A stretch of 64,000 bases of DNA, from assembly GCA_025403435.1 (NCBI GenBank), contig JAJQZP010000045.1, positions 1,300,110 to 1,364,109 on the forward strand, read 5' to 3'. Each line of letters starts with the position of its first letter. Positions within the stretch are counted from its first letter, which is position 1. The notes beneath the pieces are model-generated. The model made no database searches. It was given only the letters and a program-made list of their open reading frames with translations, and had not been told where the DNA came from. This DNA comes from Artocarpus heterophyllus (lineage: Eukaryota > Streptophyta > Magnoliopsida > Rosales > Moraceae). The translations under genes and the position numbers were made by a program. Of the stretch, positions 36,520-48,957 are shown in pieces.

Positions 36520-39500
36520 ATGATTCACGTGTCTTATTCTTGGGCTTATGTATTGTTTGACACTGGTGCCACTCATTCATTTATATCTATGTTATTTACT
36601 TTCATACTGCAACTAGAAACAAAAACATGTAGTTCGCCACTAACCCTTAATACACCAATGGGTGGAGTTGCAGAAGCTTCCATAATTTGTAAATCAGTGT
36701 GTCTTGTTATAGGAGAGCATAAGTTATCAGTTGACCTATATGTAATTACCATGATGGAATTTGATGTAATATTAGGAATGGATTGGTTAGATAAATATCA
36801 GGCGATAGTAGATTGTCATAGGAAACGTGTCTCTTTGTTCACCAAGAATGGAAAGTCATCGAATTTCAGGCAAAGACAGGGACAGTGACACCAACCGAGG
36901 TGCTAAAGGCTTGTATTAGAGGACAAAGGAATTTCACCAATCTTAGGACAATCTTTGCTTCAAAGGGAGAACTAAAGAGGAGCGACCTATCCTCTCATAC
37001 TCTTGTGGTGGATGAATTTCCAGATGAATTGCCCAGACTTTGGCCTGATAGAGAAATCGAGTTTGTCATCGACTTAATTCCAAGAGAAGCACTTGTTTCT
37101 ATTACTCCATATCGAACGGCACCTGCTGAGAATGTGGAATTAAGAAAGCAGTTGGACGAACTACTGGAGAAAGGATTTATTCAACCAAGTATATCACCTT
37201 GGGGAGGTCCAATGCTTTTTGTGAAGAAACACGATGGATCGTTGAGACTCTATATCGATTATCGCCAGCTTAATTGACCAACTATCAAAAATAAGTTTCC
37301 TTTGAAATGAATTGACGAGTTGTTTGATCAGTTGGGAAGATCTCGATACTTCTCAAAGATTGACTTACGATCTGGATATCACCAACTGAAGATAAGGGAA
37401 GAAGATTTTTCAAAGATGGCTTTTCAGACTTGCTATAGTCACTTTTAATTCCTTGTCATGCCTTTTGAATTAACCAATGCACCAGCGGCTTTCATAGACT
37501 TACTGAACCGTGTTTTCCAACCATACCTAGATCAATTTATCATTGTCTTCATAGATGATATCTTGATCTATTCCAAATCTAAAGAAGAGCATGCTGAGCA
37601 TTTGAGGATTGCTCTACAGACGTTGAGAGAACACGGTCTTTATGCAAAGAGAGAGAAATGTGACTTTTGGATGATGAAGGTCAAGTTCCTTGGACACGTT
37701 GTCCCTGAAGAAGGCATCTCAGTAGACCCTTCCAAAATTGAAGCAGTGCTAAATTAGGAACGACCAAAGAACATGTCAGAGATCCGAAGTTTTCTCGGAC
37801 TAGCTGGATACTCTTGACGCTTCGTAGAGAATTTTTCAAAGATTACTTCTCCATTGACAAGACTCACAAGGAAGAATGTCAAGTTCGTGTGGGACGATAA
37901 ATGTGAAGAAGCATTCGAGGAATTGAAGCGAAGACTCACTAGTGCACCTATGCTGATCATACCCAACAACGAGGAGCCTTTCACAGTATACACTGATGCC
38001 TCGGGAAATGGTTTGGGTTGTGTGTTAATGCAGCATGGACGAGTAGTTGCCTACACCTCACGCTAGTTGAAACCCCATGAGAGGAACTATCCCACATATG
38101 ATCTTGAGTTTGTTGTTGTGGTTTTTGTACTCAAGATTTGGAGATGTTATCTATATGGTGCAAAGTTTGAGCTTTATACGAATCATCAAAGTCTGAAATA
38201 TTTGTTTACTGAAAGGGACCTCAACCTAAGGCAACGGAGATGGACTGAATACATGGTGGATTATGACTTTAGTGTATCCAATACCATCATGGAAAAGCAA
38301 ATGTTGTAGCGGATGCTCTAAGTCATAAGAACAACGGAATTATAGCCAGTTTAGCATTGGAAGATTGGAGACGAGTCACCATCACCGACTTCAACTTGCA
38401 ATATTATGAAGATGACGAAAAAGCTTTCCTATTCAATGTGATAGCAACTCCTACTTTAATCCAACAAGTAAAATAGGAACAATGGCACTATGAAGGATTA
38501 CATAGGTTTGGAAGCAAATACAAAATGGAGAACAACTAGATGAATGGCAGATTGAGCCAGAAGGATTCTTGCTTTACAAAGGAAGGTTAGTTGTTCCAGA
38601 GGATCCCTATCTCCAGCATGCAGTGCTGGATGAGGCACACTGTTCAAAGTTTGCTATTCATCTTGGAAGCACTAAATGTATATGGATCTAAAACGACAAT
38701 ATTGGTAGCAAGGAATAAAGTGAGATGTAGCAACCTTTGTCTCTAAGTGCATGACGTGTCAATAGGCTAAAGTGGAATAGCAAAAGCCTGAAGCCGAGTG
38801 GAGGAGCTTACCTATTCTAGAATGGAAGTGGGATCATGTGACAATGGACTTTGTTACTGGATTTCCGAAGACCTAAATGGGGCATGATGTTGTTTGGGTA
38901 ATTGTGGATCGTTTAACTAAGACAACCCACTTCATCCTAATCAGAACTAGTTATAATGTCTCAAAATTATGTCAATTGTATGTGGAAGATAGTGATACTA
39001 CATGGAGTGCCAATGTCAATACTTTCTGACAGGGATACACATTTCACATCAAAATTCTGGAGAGGATTGCAAAAAGCCTTGGGAACTCAATTGAATTTCA
39101 GTACGGCTTTTCATCCTCAAATAGATGGACAATCTGAACGTGTCATTCAGATTCTCAAGGATATGCTTCGGGCTTGTGTGCTGGACTTTGGAACCAATTG
39201 GGCTGCATAGCTACCATATGTTGAGTTCGCATACAACAACAGTTATCAAGCGAGTATTGGAATGGCTCCATATGAGGCTTTATATGGTAGGCCTTGTAGA
39301 TCTCTATTGTGTTGGGCTGAAAAGGAAGAGCGTCTTAAACTTGGGCCTCAGTTTATCAAAGAAACAACGGACAAGATCCGAATTATTCATGAACTTCTTC
39401 AGATAGCTTAAAGTCGACAGAAGAGTTATGCAGATAAGAGGAGACGACCTTTAGAGTTCATGGTTGGAGACTTTGTGTTCTTGAAGGTGAAACCAAAACG

Positions 39501-39977
39501 TGGTGTATCTCAATTTGGTGTTAAAGGAAAGTTAGCACCAAGGTATACAGGACCGTTCGAGATTGTGGAACGCATTGGAACGCTGGCATACCATTTAGAC
39601 CTACCACCACAATTGTCTCATGTACATAATGTGTTCCATGTATCAATGTTATGAAAGTATAAACACGACCCTTCACACGTAATCATGTGGACAGATGTCC
39701 CAATTCAGGAAGATACGACTTATGAAGAAGTTCCTGTTCAGATATTAGATCGTGAGATAAAATATTACGTCGTCGTGAAATTCCTTTGGTGAATGTGATA
39801 TGGCAACATCATAATGTGGAGGAAGCCACATGGAAACTTGAATTTGAAATAAGAGAGAAGTATCCACATTGTTTTAACATTGTAATCAGTGTACGAAATT
39901 TTGGGGACAAAATTTTTAGAGGAAGGGAAAGCTGTAACACCTATTATTTTAACGGGTGTGATTTTTACAAAATTTAA
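36520..39977 (+). pseudogene. pol of the plus-strand chromovirus (PR-RT-RH-INT-chromodomain), broken
   Basis: Protease: VLFDTGATHSFIS with the catalytic Asp-Thr-Gly intact (about 36550). Reverse transcriptase: [31 protein letters not shown] and the catalytic FIDDILIYS (about 37550). RNase H: YTDASGNGLGCVLMQ (about 37990). Integrase: core blocks with [15 protein letters not shown] (about 39020) and IGMAPYEALYGRP; the HHCC finger is badly decayed. C-terminal tail: [20 protein letters not shown] and HNVFHVSML, then a chromodomain REIPLVNVIWQHHNVEEATW (about 39770-39840), reached by one more frame change. About a dozen stops, mostly TAG or TGA at sites where relatives have CAG or CGA, interrupt the frame. 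The final frame runs 45 bases into the 3' LTR. Confidence 0.9.
39920..39932 (+). other. Polypurine tract
   Basis: AGGAAGGGAAAGC directly before the 3' LTR start TGTAACACC. Plus-strand primer site of the retrotransposon. Confidence 0.8.
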
Positions 39978-42900
39978 TGAATAAAATATGAAAATTTAAA
40001 ATTTTGTAGCATTTTAAATTAATAAGTTTGTCTTTGTTGTTTAATTATAAAAAAAAAAAATCAACTTTGGCAATTCCTCACCAAGTCTCCGAAGGAGACA
40101 TGGAATTAATTCACCTCAATTAATAGAAGACATGGGGGTATTTTCTCAACCACCTATTTAATTCTTTCATCATCTTTTTCCATAACTCACTCCATTTGTC
40201 CCCTTAATTATTTTGGATTTGCTTGCAAAAAGTCTCTATGGGAGACATGATAGTATTTTTTTAAATGATCCCTTGTTTTCTTCACAACTTTCCTCGAACC
40301 TATCTTGTCTTCCCCTTCCTCTTAATTATTTTGACACCTTTTTATTCAGCCTTCACCACCTTCTTTTCTAATTCCTCATCCTCTTCCTTTCTCACTTCAA
40401 TTTCTGACTAAAGACACAGAGCACAAAGCTCTCTTTGTAGCCAAGATAATTATAATTCCCAACCATGGTCGTGGTTGTTTTAGAGTCAATTCAAGCTTGA
40501 TTTTTAACCCAAACTTTGGTGCTTTTCAAAGGAGTTTTGAGGTAGATTATCTTTAATCTAAACTTGGTTTTTAGTATGTGTTTTCTCCATGTTTAATGCA
40601 TAATTTTTGTGTTCAAAATTCATTGCAAATTTCTAGTTATATTAACATCCATATTTTAACATTTATGAACAAAAACATGAGTCTTGAGTTGAAACCAACA
40701 ATTAACCTTTATTTTGGTTTGATAACAATATTACAAACGTGCTAGGAATGTTTAAACCGGTTTCCATAACTTTAAGATTGATGTTTTAATGTTTTGAGCT
40801 TAAAGAGCAAACTTAAGCGTGTTTTCATCATTATTTATAAGAAAGGCTAGAGATATGGTTTGATAATAGTTTTGGTATAAAACTCATCAGAATATGTTTA
40901 TTGTGATTATATAATGCATGTTGCATATTTTGGAATGGTTTTGAAATTTTGAACAAGGATAATATGCTTAGGGTTAAAGAAAAACTTGACATTCCATGAA
41001 CTTTGTAATACCTCTATGGGCATTGGCCCTTTCTTAAAATTCTGGGGTTAGATGAAAAGTAGACATTTTAAGCTTTCCAACGAGCTATCATGAGCCTAAA
41101 TCAAACTTGTATTTTATTTTCTATGAATTTTTAAATTTTTAGATTGGAAACTAGTAAATCTGCCAGTGGCAGTAAGCCACCCGTCTACCTTGAGTAAATC
41201 ACCTGTTAACCTGTGTGTTTATTGTAGATAGTGAACCCACCTTTTTGTAAAAGTATACCAATGGTTTGCCATGGTATACCAACTGCTAACATGAACCAAT
41301 AACTCAACTTTGCTCACTTTCTAATCTCTTAATGTCATGCAATCTTTCCAACACTATCCTAAGTGATTTATGAATCTTATTAGAGACTAAAACATATAGA
41401 TTACTTGTATGTATTTTATATTGTGTTTAAGATAAAAATTGTTTACTTTGGTATTTAAAGAAAAATTGCATAAAAACTTTAATAGCACTAGTGAGATGGG
41501 TTTACACATAATTCATTTATGGATGTGGTTATATGTTGTGTTTTAGTTTTAATTGTCCTTATGCACGCCTTATGGTCAAGGATGTATGGAGCTAACGTTA
41601 ATTAATTTTGAGATTAAAAGATAGTCGATAAGCTTGAAAGGTAAGGATTCTATTACTCATCTTTTGTGAGGTTTTGGTAAATTAAAATTTGATTGTTTTA
41701 TGTTGTAAAATATGTATATTGTACAACGAGGAACATAATGATTTGACATATGTTATAAATTGAGAAGCATGGTTAGGAAAATTGACTCTATAGATAAAAA
41801 TTGAATGTAGAGGAATGGTGAGATGTGAAAAGGGCGGCGGTTACATCCTTAGGCACAATTACCCTAAAGGGTAAAATAGGGGAAAGGTGATGACACTTCC
41901 TCGGATCGAAAGTCCCAGAACACACTGCACAGGAATCGATTTGGTGATGACTTAGGGCTTGATGTCCCCTCACCAGAACACCCTTGGAATGTTTGGAGGG
42001 TGGCTAAGCACGCCTATTTGGGTTTTGATGAGTTGAGTGATACTCTATTTAACGTGAATACCTAGGAATAATGATGAATGATTATATTTGTATATATGTA
42101 TAATTATGAAACTTGGTAATGATTAACTATGGTATTCACGGGATGTGATCATAATAAACCTTATAATCTGGAATATGATGTAAGTTAACTAACCATGCAG
42201 TTTTAATATGGTAATGAATAAACCATAAGGTGAGTAATGATTTTTCCTACTGGGCATGTCGATGCTCATCCCTATCATATTTCCATCTCTCAGGTGGAAC
42301 TCAGTGCAACTTATCTGACGAGGAATAGGCAACAACTCTGCTGGTTTCGTGTTAGAAGATCTTCTTTATTTGTAACTCGTCTAGAACATGTAAGATTTGT
42401 ATTATTTTTGTGATTGTTGTGTTAAGTTATTTTGGAATTATACTATGGTGATGATGTTGGAAAAAGAGTGCGCAGCGGGAATTTTAAAAATTTTACATCA
42501 GAGTATTTTCTAAAACACAAGTTTGACATGCTATATGCATAAATTAACCATATTTTACTAACATTTGTATGCCGAAGAACCCTCACAAAACGTAAAGAGA
42601 AGCAATGTTCTAGAAGAGCCTCAACCAACTGGTCTTCTTTGCTATTCTCTATCCACGATCGGAGTGAGTATGGGCTTACACGTACAGCTCTTCCACCAGG
42701 TGACTCTCCTTCCAACCAATCGAGAGAACCCAAAGCAAGTGTTCGTGATTTGTGAACAAAAGCTCTCAGGGAGTTTTCAGATTCTCAGTAGCAGAGTATC
42801 ACACTTAATCTCTTAATTGATCTGAGTAACTCTTAAGACTTACTCCCTATTTATAGAGGTTGGTCCTAGGGTCAGTCATTGTCAGATTAGGTCTCAAAAA

Positions 42901-44650
42901 TTCAAAACAGAATCAAGTTCGAAACAATATATGATAAGATCCGCGTGGAACACGTAATCTTATCCTTCGTTCATCGACAGGCCGAACAGGCCCCATCGGC
43001 AGGCCGAACGCATGAATCGGTAGGCCGAACTGCTGATAAAAAATCTCCACGAATCTTTTATTTTCCACCTAAGATTCTATAGGATAAAATCCCAGTTTAA
43101 ATTCAAATAACCCAATAAAGAAGTTATCTGATCAAAACAACTTTATCTAAATAATCTCTAAGAAATAAATAAATTTTCAATAATTCTACAAGTTTATCTT
43201 GATCTAATTTATCCAAAATTAAACCAACCGATAAATAGACAAGAATTATCCGATCCCAATAATTCAACAAGTTTATCTTGAATTAATTTTATCACAAAAT
43301 TAATTCAACCGATAAACAGACATGAATTATCTGATTCTTTCAAATTTTAACCAATCTGATAAATCCTACATAAGTCGTCAATTATTGGAAAAGTACGTCG
43401 TATTATTACAGGATATTATGAGCTAGAAAAGAAAACCAAATGGACCTATATAGTTTAAGCTCCTGATAATTACGAAACCCAATATCCCAGATATACATTT
43501 CATAATTATCAACTCCAACGCTACTCCACTAAAAGCTTGGAGCTGCACTCTCGAACTACATAGAATTACGAAGCCCGTATAGCTAAGTCTCTATGACATA
43601 TCATAGTGTATCGTATCCCCATATGATAATCCATAATCGGCTCAAGGACAAGTTCTGTGTTACCTTCCCGATTATTTTTATCTTACGTTTAATTATCTCA
43701 CCATCGAAAAACTTACCATCCAAAGACAGTATACCATTCGGTTACACCTATGTATCCAAATGATTGAGCGCTCCAATTTTTCAATCACAGGATAATGCAT
43801 ATAAGAGGATATCATTACTCCTAAAGATGAGCTATGGATTCTATATCAATGAATAATAGGTCTATACTATCAAGAGTCATGCCTCCAACGTACCGGCATG
43901 CATATTACTATTAAGATGTAGGTGTTACCCTTTGGTACATCAAAAGGCACAAGTCAAGACAACGGACCCACTTATTCATCTCAAGATTAAGATACATTAA
44001 AAATGATTGTCTAAAGTGAATCGATTTACCGAGATAAAATTATTAATCCAAATCAATTCACTTTATGTCCCAAACTAACACATCGTTACCTATGACAACG
44101 TGCCAATGTTTCTATTCACGGAGTCCACCTCCGATGGTCAAGACAAACCATCTTCCAATGAGGATATAGAAAACATAACAATCTTTGCATGAATAAAGTG
44201 CCCAACTTTATTCCCTCGATTACAGATCTTATGATTTAGACCGTCACCTTAAGAATCGTGTCTTTCGCATAATCTATCCATCATATGCCTAATTCTTAAA
44301 GATTTAAACTGACAGTCTCAGACTATTGTTTACTTAACATACATTCAACAAATATGAACGTAAAGAGAACAAGATTTGGTATATAAACAATGAATAAATT
44401 CTTTATTGATAAAAATGTCTTCAAAAACTTATTACATTTTTACTCCTTAGGGTATACATGTCTAACTGATGATGACTGTATTTTAATATTTGGTGTTACT
44501 CTAAAACTGTGGTTTGTAGTTGCAGTTAAATTTTATTTTCTGTTTATTCCCAAAGACCCATGGGCAATGTTTTATTATTTTGAAATAATATTGTATTTAA
44601 CTTTATTTTTATTTATTTAATACTGTTAACCCCTACATAAGGGCGTTACA
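39933..44650 (+). repeat. 3' LTR of the plus-strand chromovirus, interrupted by a nested insertion
   Basis: Begins TGTAACACCTATT and ends AAGGGCGTTACA. Without the nested 2013-base insertion and its duplicated 5 bases it is about 2700 bases, against 2731 in the 5' LTR. Intact TG...CA ends. Confidence 0.92.
42455..44467 (+). mobile_element. Probable solo LTR nested inside the 3' LTR
   Basis: Absent from the 5' LTR, so it is a later insertion. It starts TGTTGGAAAAAG and ends GTCTAACT, imperfect inverted ends of the TGTTGGA...TCCAACA kind common in Ty1/copia LTRs. It is flanked by a perfect 5-base duplication GATGA (42450-42454 and 44468-44472). There is no coding region across 2013 bases. A solo LTR formed by recombination is the simplest reading. 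A non-autonomous LTR-less insertion is the alternative. Strand is arbitrary. Confidence 0.7.
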
Positions 44651-44741
44651 CAAGTCTATAATGAATTAAACATCAACAATCCCCTTCATCTGATATAACA
44701 GATATCCAGCCTAATCCGGAATGAAATATATCTACTCATAC
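44651..44741 (-). pseudogene. MULE transposase, middle fragment between two insertions
   Basis: On the minus strand this 91-base stretch reads LLYQMKGIVDV, a TAA, FIIDL. It joins in frame across the chromovirus to the AARSCSC finger at 32314. Upstream it abuts the solo LTR at 44742. It includes the CAAGT copy of the chromovirus target duplication. Confidence 0.7.
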
Positions 44742-47700
44742 TATAATTCCTGATAAATTTACAAGTTCATTACACGTATAATATTTAAGAATTATGTTAA
44801 GTAATATACGTGTCACAAAGATTATCATTTAAATCCAATTTTTATGATAAATTCCATAAGATTAAATATGACATTTTTAATATGGGATTTTTAAGAGTAA
44901 AAATCATGCCATAGTCTTAAGCAAAGAATGAATGATATAAAATAAGCTAGAAAGCTTAATTGTTGTAGAACGTGTTACGACGAATTTTTTAATGCAAATG
45001 CAGTTTAAGAAAAATACTGCATTGAAATAAAAATTAAGCAGTATATAAATTATGCAAAATTAGAATAATGCAATATGAAAACTATACTGTATAAAGTTAA
45101 ACAATATGAAAATTACACTACATAAAGTTAAGCAGTATGGGAATTATACTGTGTAAAGGATACGAATAAGTATGGAAGTTTATAAATAGTGCAGAAAAGA
45201 ATACTAACAATATAAGAAATATACCGACAGTATAAGAAACACACTGTCAGCATAAATTTACACTATATAAAAAGTATGTAGAACCCACTTCGATTCCACC
45301 CAAATGGTGGAAAAAAACCACAACTGCTCCATATTAGATCCAATTTTGATGGGTGGTTTAGAGCAAAATTTTATGACAATTTAGAATTTGACAAGGTGTT
45401 TTGATGAGTTAAGTGTATGGTTAAAAATCTTACACTTTTGTCTTCATTATTTTCATGCAACTTGAAGAAAAAAACCCATAACAAGCCGTAGAAAATTGGC
45501 CCTCCTCCTCCTTCACTGCCAAATATTTTTCTAAGAATGCAACTTCTAAATCGTTCAAGTTCAAGTGTCCAAGAGCAAGGTTTTGCAATTTTAGAGTTAA
45601 AACCTAAAGCTTTTTCTTTTGTGTTTTTAATGTTTTGCTTAGGTTTTTGGTGGGATTTTCATAGAAATTATCATAGTGTTTGCTAAGGAGGATTAGCAAA
45701 GTCTAAACACGCAAGTGGAGGATCAAAAAGCTTGAGAAATCTCATGGTAAGAACCCAAATCCTAGTCTTGAAAGTTCGTTGATTTTCATGGGTTCTATGA
45801 TTAGTTTTGTAATATATTGAACTATGGCATGTTAAGAGGACATTATGGTATGATTATATGATATGTTGTAAGGATGACGATGATGATGAAAAAATAGAAA
45901 CTAGGGTTTTATGCTCAAAATGGAAAAGAATGACAAACTTTACCATTATACAAAATTTAGATATTTTAAGTGTTTGATAAAATGAATTTAAATCATAGCA
46001 TGAAAAGAAAATGTTATGTCATGTTTAGATGTGTATGTTATGCTGACGATAATGAGATTGAAGAGTTGAAAAATAAAGATTTTAGGCAAAAATGAGAAAG
46101 TTTGTTAAATTTTGTTAAACAAACAAAGTTTAATTAGTTTTCAAAAAAATAGAGTTTTTGATAAACTTAGAGGTCAAATTAGTTTCCGAGTCTAACATGA
46201 GAATTATCGAATCATCGAGACAAACAACTTTTGTGAAGAAATCCCATTCAAATTTTGTTTGGATCAAGCTAGAAAACATTGGTTCTTGTTTTTCGGTCTA
46301 AATAACTCTATGAAGATGAACGATTTTGAGAAAAAGTTAAAACACAAAAGTTATATATCTCGTCGAAACTATTTAAAATTACAAAAGGTTTATGCAAATT
46401 CCTCACAACTTTTAAGTTATGAATTTTAAGAGATTTAGTCACAAAATTTCAAAACAGTTAAATGAGGAAATGTTTTGAAAATATTTGAGTTTGACCAAGG
46501 AGCTTTTGTAAGTCTTCATCCTTGTAAAAACTAGATGTTTTGGTATAAAATGGTCGTTTGTGATCTTTTTAAGTCGTCATCCTTGTAAAAAATAGATGTT
46601 TTAGTATAAAATGGTCGTTTGTGATCTCGGAGGCAAAAATATCAAGATTTTGTGTTTCAAGCCAACATTATAAAACCATGTGAAATGGAAATTTTTTAAT
46701 GTAAAAATGGTTGCGTATATAGTTATAGGCTAAAAGTAAATTTACTTTTGAAAGCCCAAAAGAATTTGAAAATTTTCTAAGAAAAATACTTTAAGGACGA
46801 AATCATCAAGATTTTTGTATTACAGGTAAAAACCATAAAGTTTTGTAAAGCGAGAGTCATTGCAAAAAGAAAACCGATGTCGTTTTTTTTTTTCTTTCTT
46901 TCTTTTGCACCGTTACAAGTAGCAAGGAAACGTAAGTTTTGATTTAAATGGGTTCAGTCATTTTTTGTCAAGGCAAAACAATCAATTTACATAAAAACGA
47001 CCCAAAAGGACCCCGAATCATCCGATTTAGGAAAACGTCTTGTAGTGAAAATTTTTTCATAACATGTTAGTATCATGATGGCAAAGTAAAACGAAAAGTT
47101 TAGAAAAGTTATATGACTTACGAAAACCCGTTAAAGATAAAATTGTTATTTTTATAAAACCGCTAAAATGAATCTCGAGCCCTCCAAAATAATGAAACGC
47201 TCTTAGATGGAAAATGTTCCGTAACATGTTAAGAGTAAGATGCAATATTTGATCATGGAACGTTCAAGTTAAGTAATATAGAAATTAATCGATGGTATAA
47301 AAACAGATAGTTTCTAATAGTCAAGTGTTGTTTAAATAGGACAAAAAAGCCGACTAATAGTAGAAAAAAAGATAAAATACGAATGCTAAAGCAAAATTCA
47401 AGTAAGTTTTAAACCTCACTTATAACATGAAAAAATGAATTTTTAAATGATTTATAAACGTTTGAAATATATTGCATTTGTTATGCACAATGTTTAAAAG
47501 ACCAAGTCATGATTTGCACTATGTTTGCATTTGCCATGTTTATTCTTTCAGACATTAAGTTATGTCATACAACATGTTCACTAAGATTACAAGATTGGTA
47601 ATAAGATAAAAAAAGTGTCACACTAGTCTCCCAACCTAAGGGGAGTGACATGCTAAAGTTATGTTACAGCATCGGTGTTCAATGGTTTAGCGTGTTTGGT

Positions 47701-48462
47701 ATGTACACTTGGCCCATAGTCCAAGAAAGTTAAGAAGGATGGCAAAAAGTTCATAAATGAGCATAAATGTAATCATGCATTATGATATTACTTCTATTCC
47801 TTTTTAGAAATATTTTCTTTATAAGTAATGTTGTGAGAAACACGTTACAGTAAATGTTTTATGATGAAGAATGTTTTGTGAAATTTTTTTACGAGAAATG
47901 TTTATAAGAAATGTTTCAAGAAAGAAGTTTTATGAGAAATGTTTAATCCAAAATGTTTTTACAAGAAAGGTTCTAAGAAGTATGTTTTATGAAGAAAGAT
48001 TCAATGTTTTGTGATATTAGTTTGAACTTATTGAGCGAAAGCTCATTACAAGTTCATTCATACTATAGGTAGTTCTGCAGGAGACTAGTATGACAAGCAA
48101 GTAGTTCCATAGGAGACTAGTATGACAAGTTGAAGAGCTCGGTATTGCAGTGAGATAAAAGTGAAGGTTAGATACCACTACAGTTGATTTCCAATGGTTA
48201 AAAAAAAAGTTTTAACTGTTTTAGAAAGATGTGTTAAAATGTAATATGTAAGTAAATGTTCACTCAACAAATTTTAAGAAATATAAAGTTATGTTTGTAT
48301 TATGTTTCAGCTTATGTTGTAACGGAAGTTGCAATTGTTTCAAGTATGTTTTAAGAAAAGAAAAAAAAGGTTACTCAATATTTTCTTAGGAAGTAAGATT
48401 AAAGTTTAAGAAATGATGTTGCAGTAAGCTAATTAATGGCTCGGAAAAGCCAAGTCATTACA
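44742..48462 (+). mobile_element. Solo LTR of a large chromovirus family related to the element at 51381-64000
   Basis: The right end GGCTCGGAAAAGCCAAGTC...ATTACA parallels the LTR end of the minus-strand chromovirus (AGCCCGAAAAGACGGGTTGTGACA in its own orientation). The layout also matches: a GGGGAGT...ATGTTACAGCATCGGTGTT block, then ACACTTGGCCCATAGTCCAAG, then GAACTTATTGAGCGAAAGCTC near the end. Flanks CATAC (44737-44741) and CATAT (48463-48467) look like a 5-base target duplication with one change. The first bases, TATAATTCC, would be a decayed TGTAAT. It has no coding and splits the MULE frame, as an insertion should. The right boundary is firmer than the left. Confidence 0.65.
46504..46627 (+). 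repeat. Tandem duplication of about 62 bases inside the solo LTR
   Basis: The block with CATCCTTGTAAAAACTAGAT and ATAAAATGGTCGTTTGTGATC occurs twice head to tail with a few substitutions. Confidence 0.85.
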
Positions 48463-48957
48463 CATATACTGATTAAGTTCTAGTATTTTATGTATTTTTG
48501 GGCCAATACTTGTAAACCACTTGTTCACATCTTCACTTTAGGTTTTCCATCTATCAAAAAACCATATCTGAACTCCTTCAAGCATTGTAAGAATTGGATT
48601 GTCTCTTTCCATAAAAGTATCTTTAGCTTTGCTAAATGACTTGCACAAATTGTTCAATAAAATATCACGTTTTGGTGAAGAGCTAAAGTAAGCTCTACTC
48701 CAATTTTTGGATCTTTTAAAACTGCAAAAGTTGTATCTTTTGAAGTTAGCTTGAGGATGTCACTTAAAGTTTGCCCTTTATAATATGTCTTGAAATTGTT
48801 CAACAAATGCCTAGCACAAAATTTAAGCTCGGTCATGTGAAATAACTCTTTAAGGGCCAGCACTGAACCTTTTTGTTGGTCATTGATAAAGGACCAGTCA
48901 CTACTATTAACAATCCTAACATCTTCTCTTAAAATTGTTCGAAACGATTTGATAGAA
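48463..48957 (-). pseudogene. MULE transposase, core-domain fragment
   Basis: Minus-strand reading from about 48957: SFRTILREDVRIVNSSDWSF, INDQQKGSVLALKELF and LKFCARHLLNNFKTYYKGQ (open at 48654-48863). NNLCKSFSKAKDTFMERDNP, TMLEGVQIWFFDRW and DVNKWFTSIGPKIHKILEL follow, down to the solo LTR. These are the successive blocks of the Mutator-like transposase domain (the DxxKG and H-x-x-N-N-F region). N-terminal domains are missing beyond 48957. Together with 44651-44741 and 31900-32314 it forms one gene in three pieces. Confidence 0.85.

Larger units (their letters stand above)
32315..44650 (+). mobile_element. Complete Ty3/gypsy chromovirus, plus strand, inserted in a MULE gene
   Basis: Two LTRs (32315-35045 and 39933-44650) bracket a primer-binding site, gag, protease, reverse transcriptase, RNase H, integrase and chromodomain, then a polypurine tract. 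Protease-RT-RNase H-integrase order plus a C-terminal chromodomain defines a Ty3/gypsy chromovirus. Flanks are CAAGC (32310-32314) and CAAGT (44651-44655), a 5-base target duplication with one change. The internal region is about 4.9 kb, and all frames carry stops, so the copy is not autonomous. The 3' LTR is enlarged by a 2.0 kb nested insertion. Confidence 0.93.
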
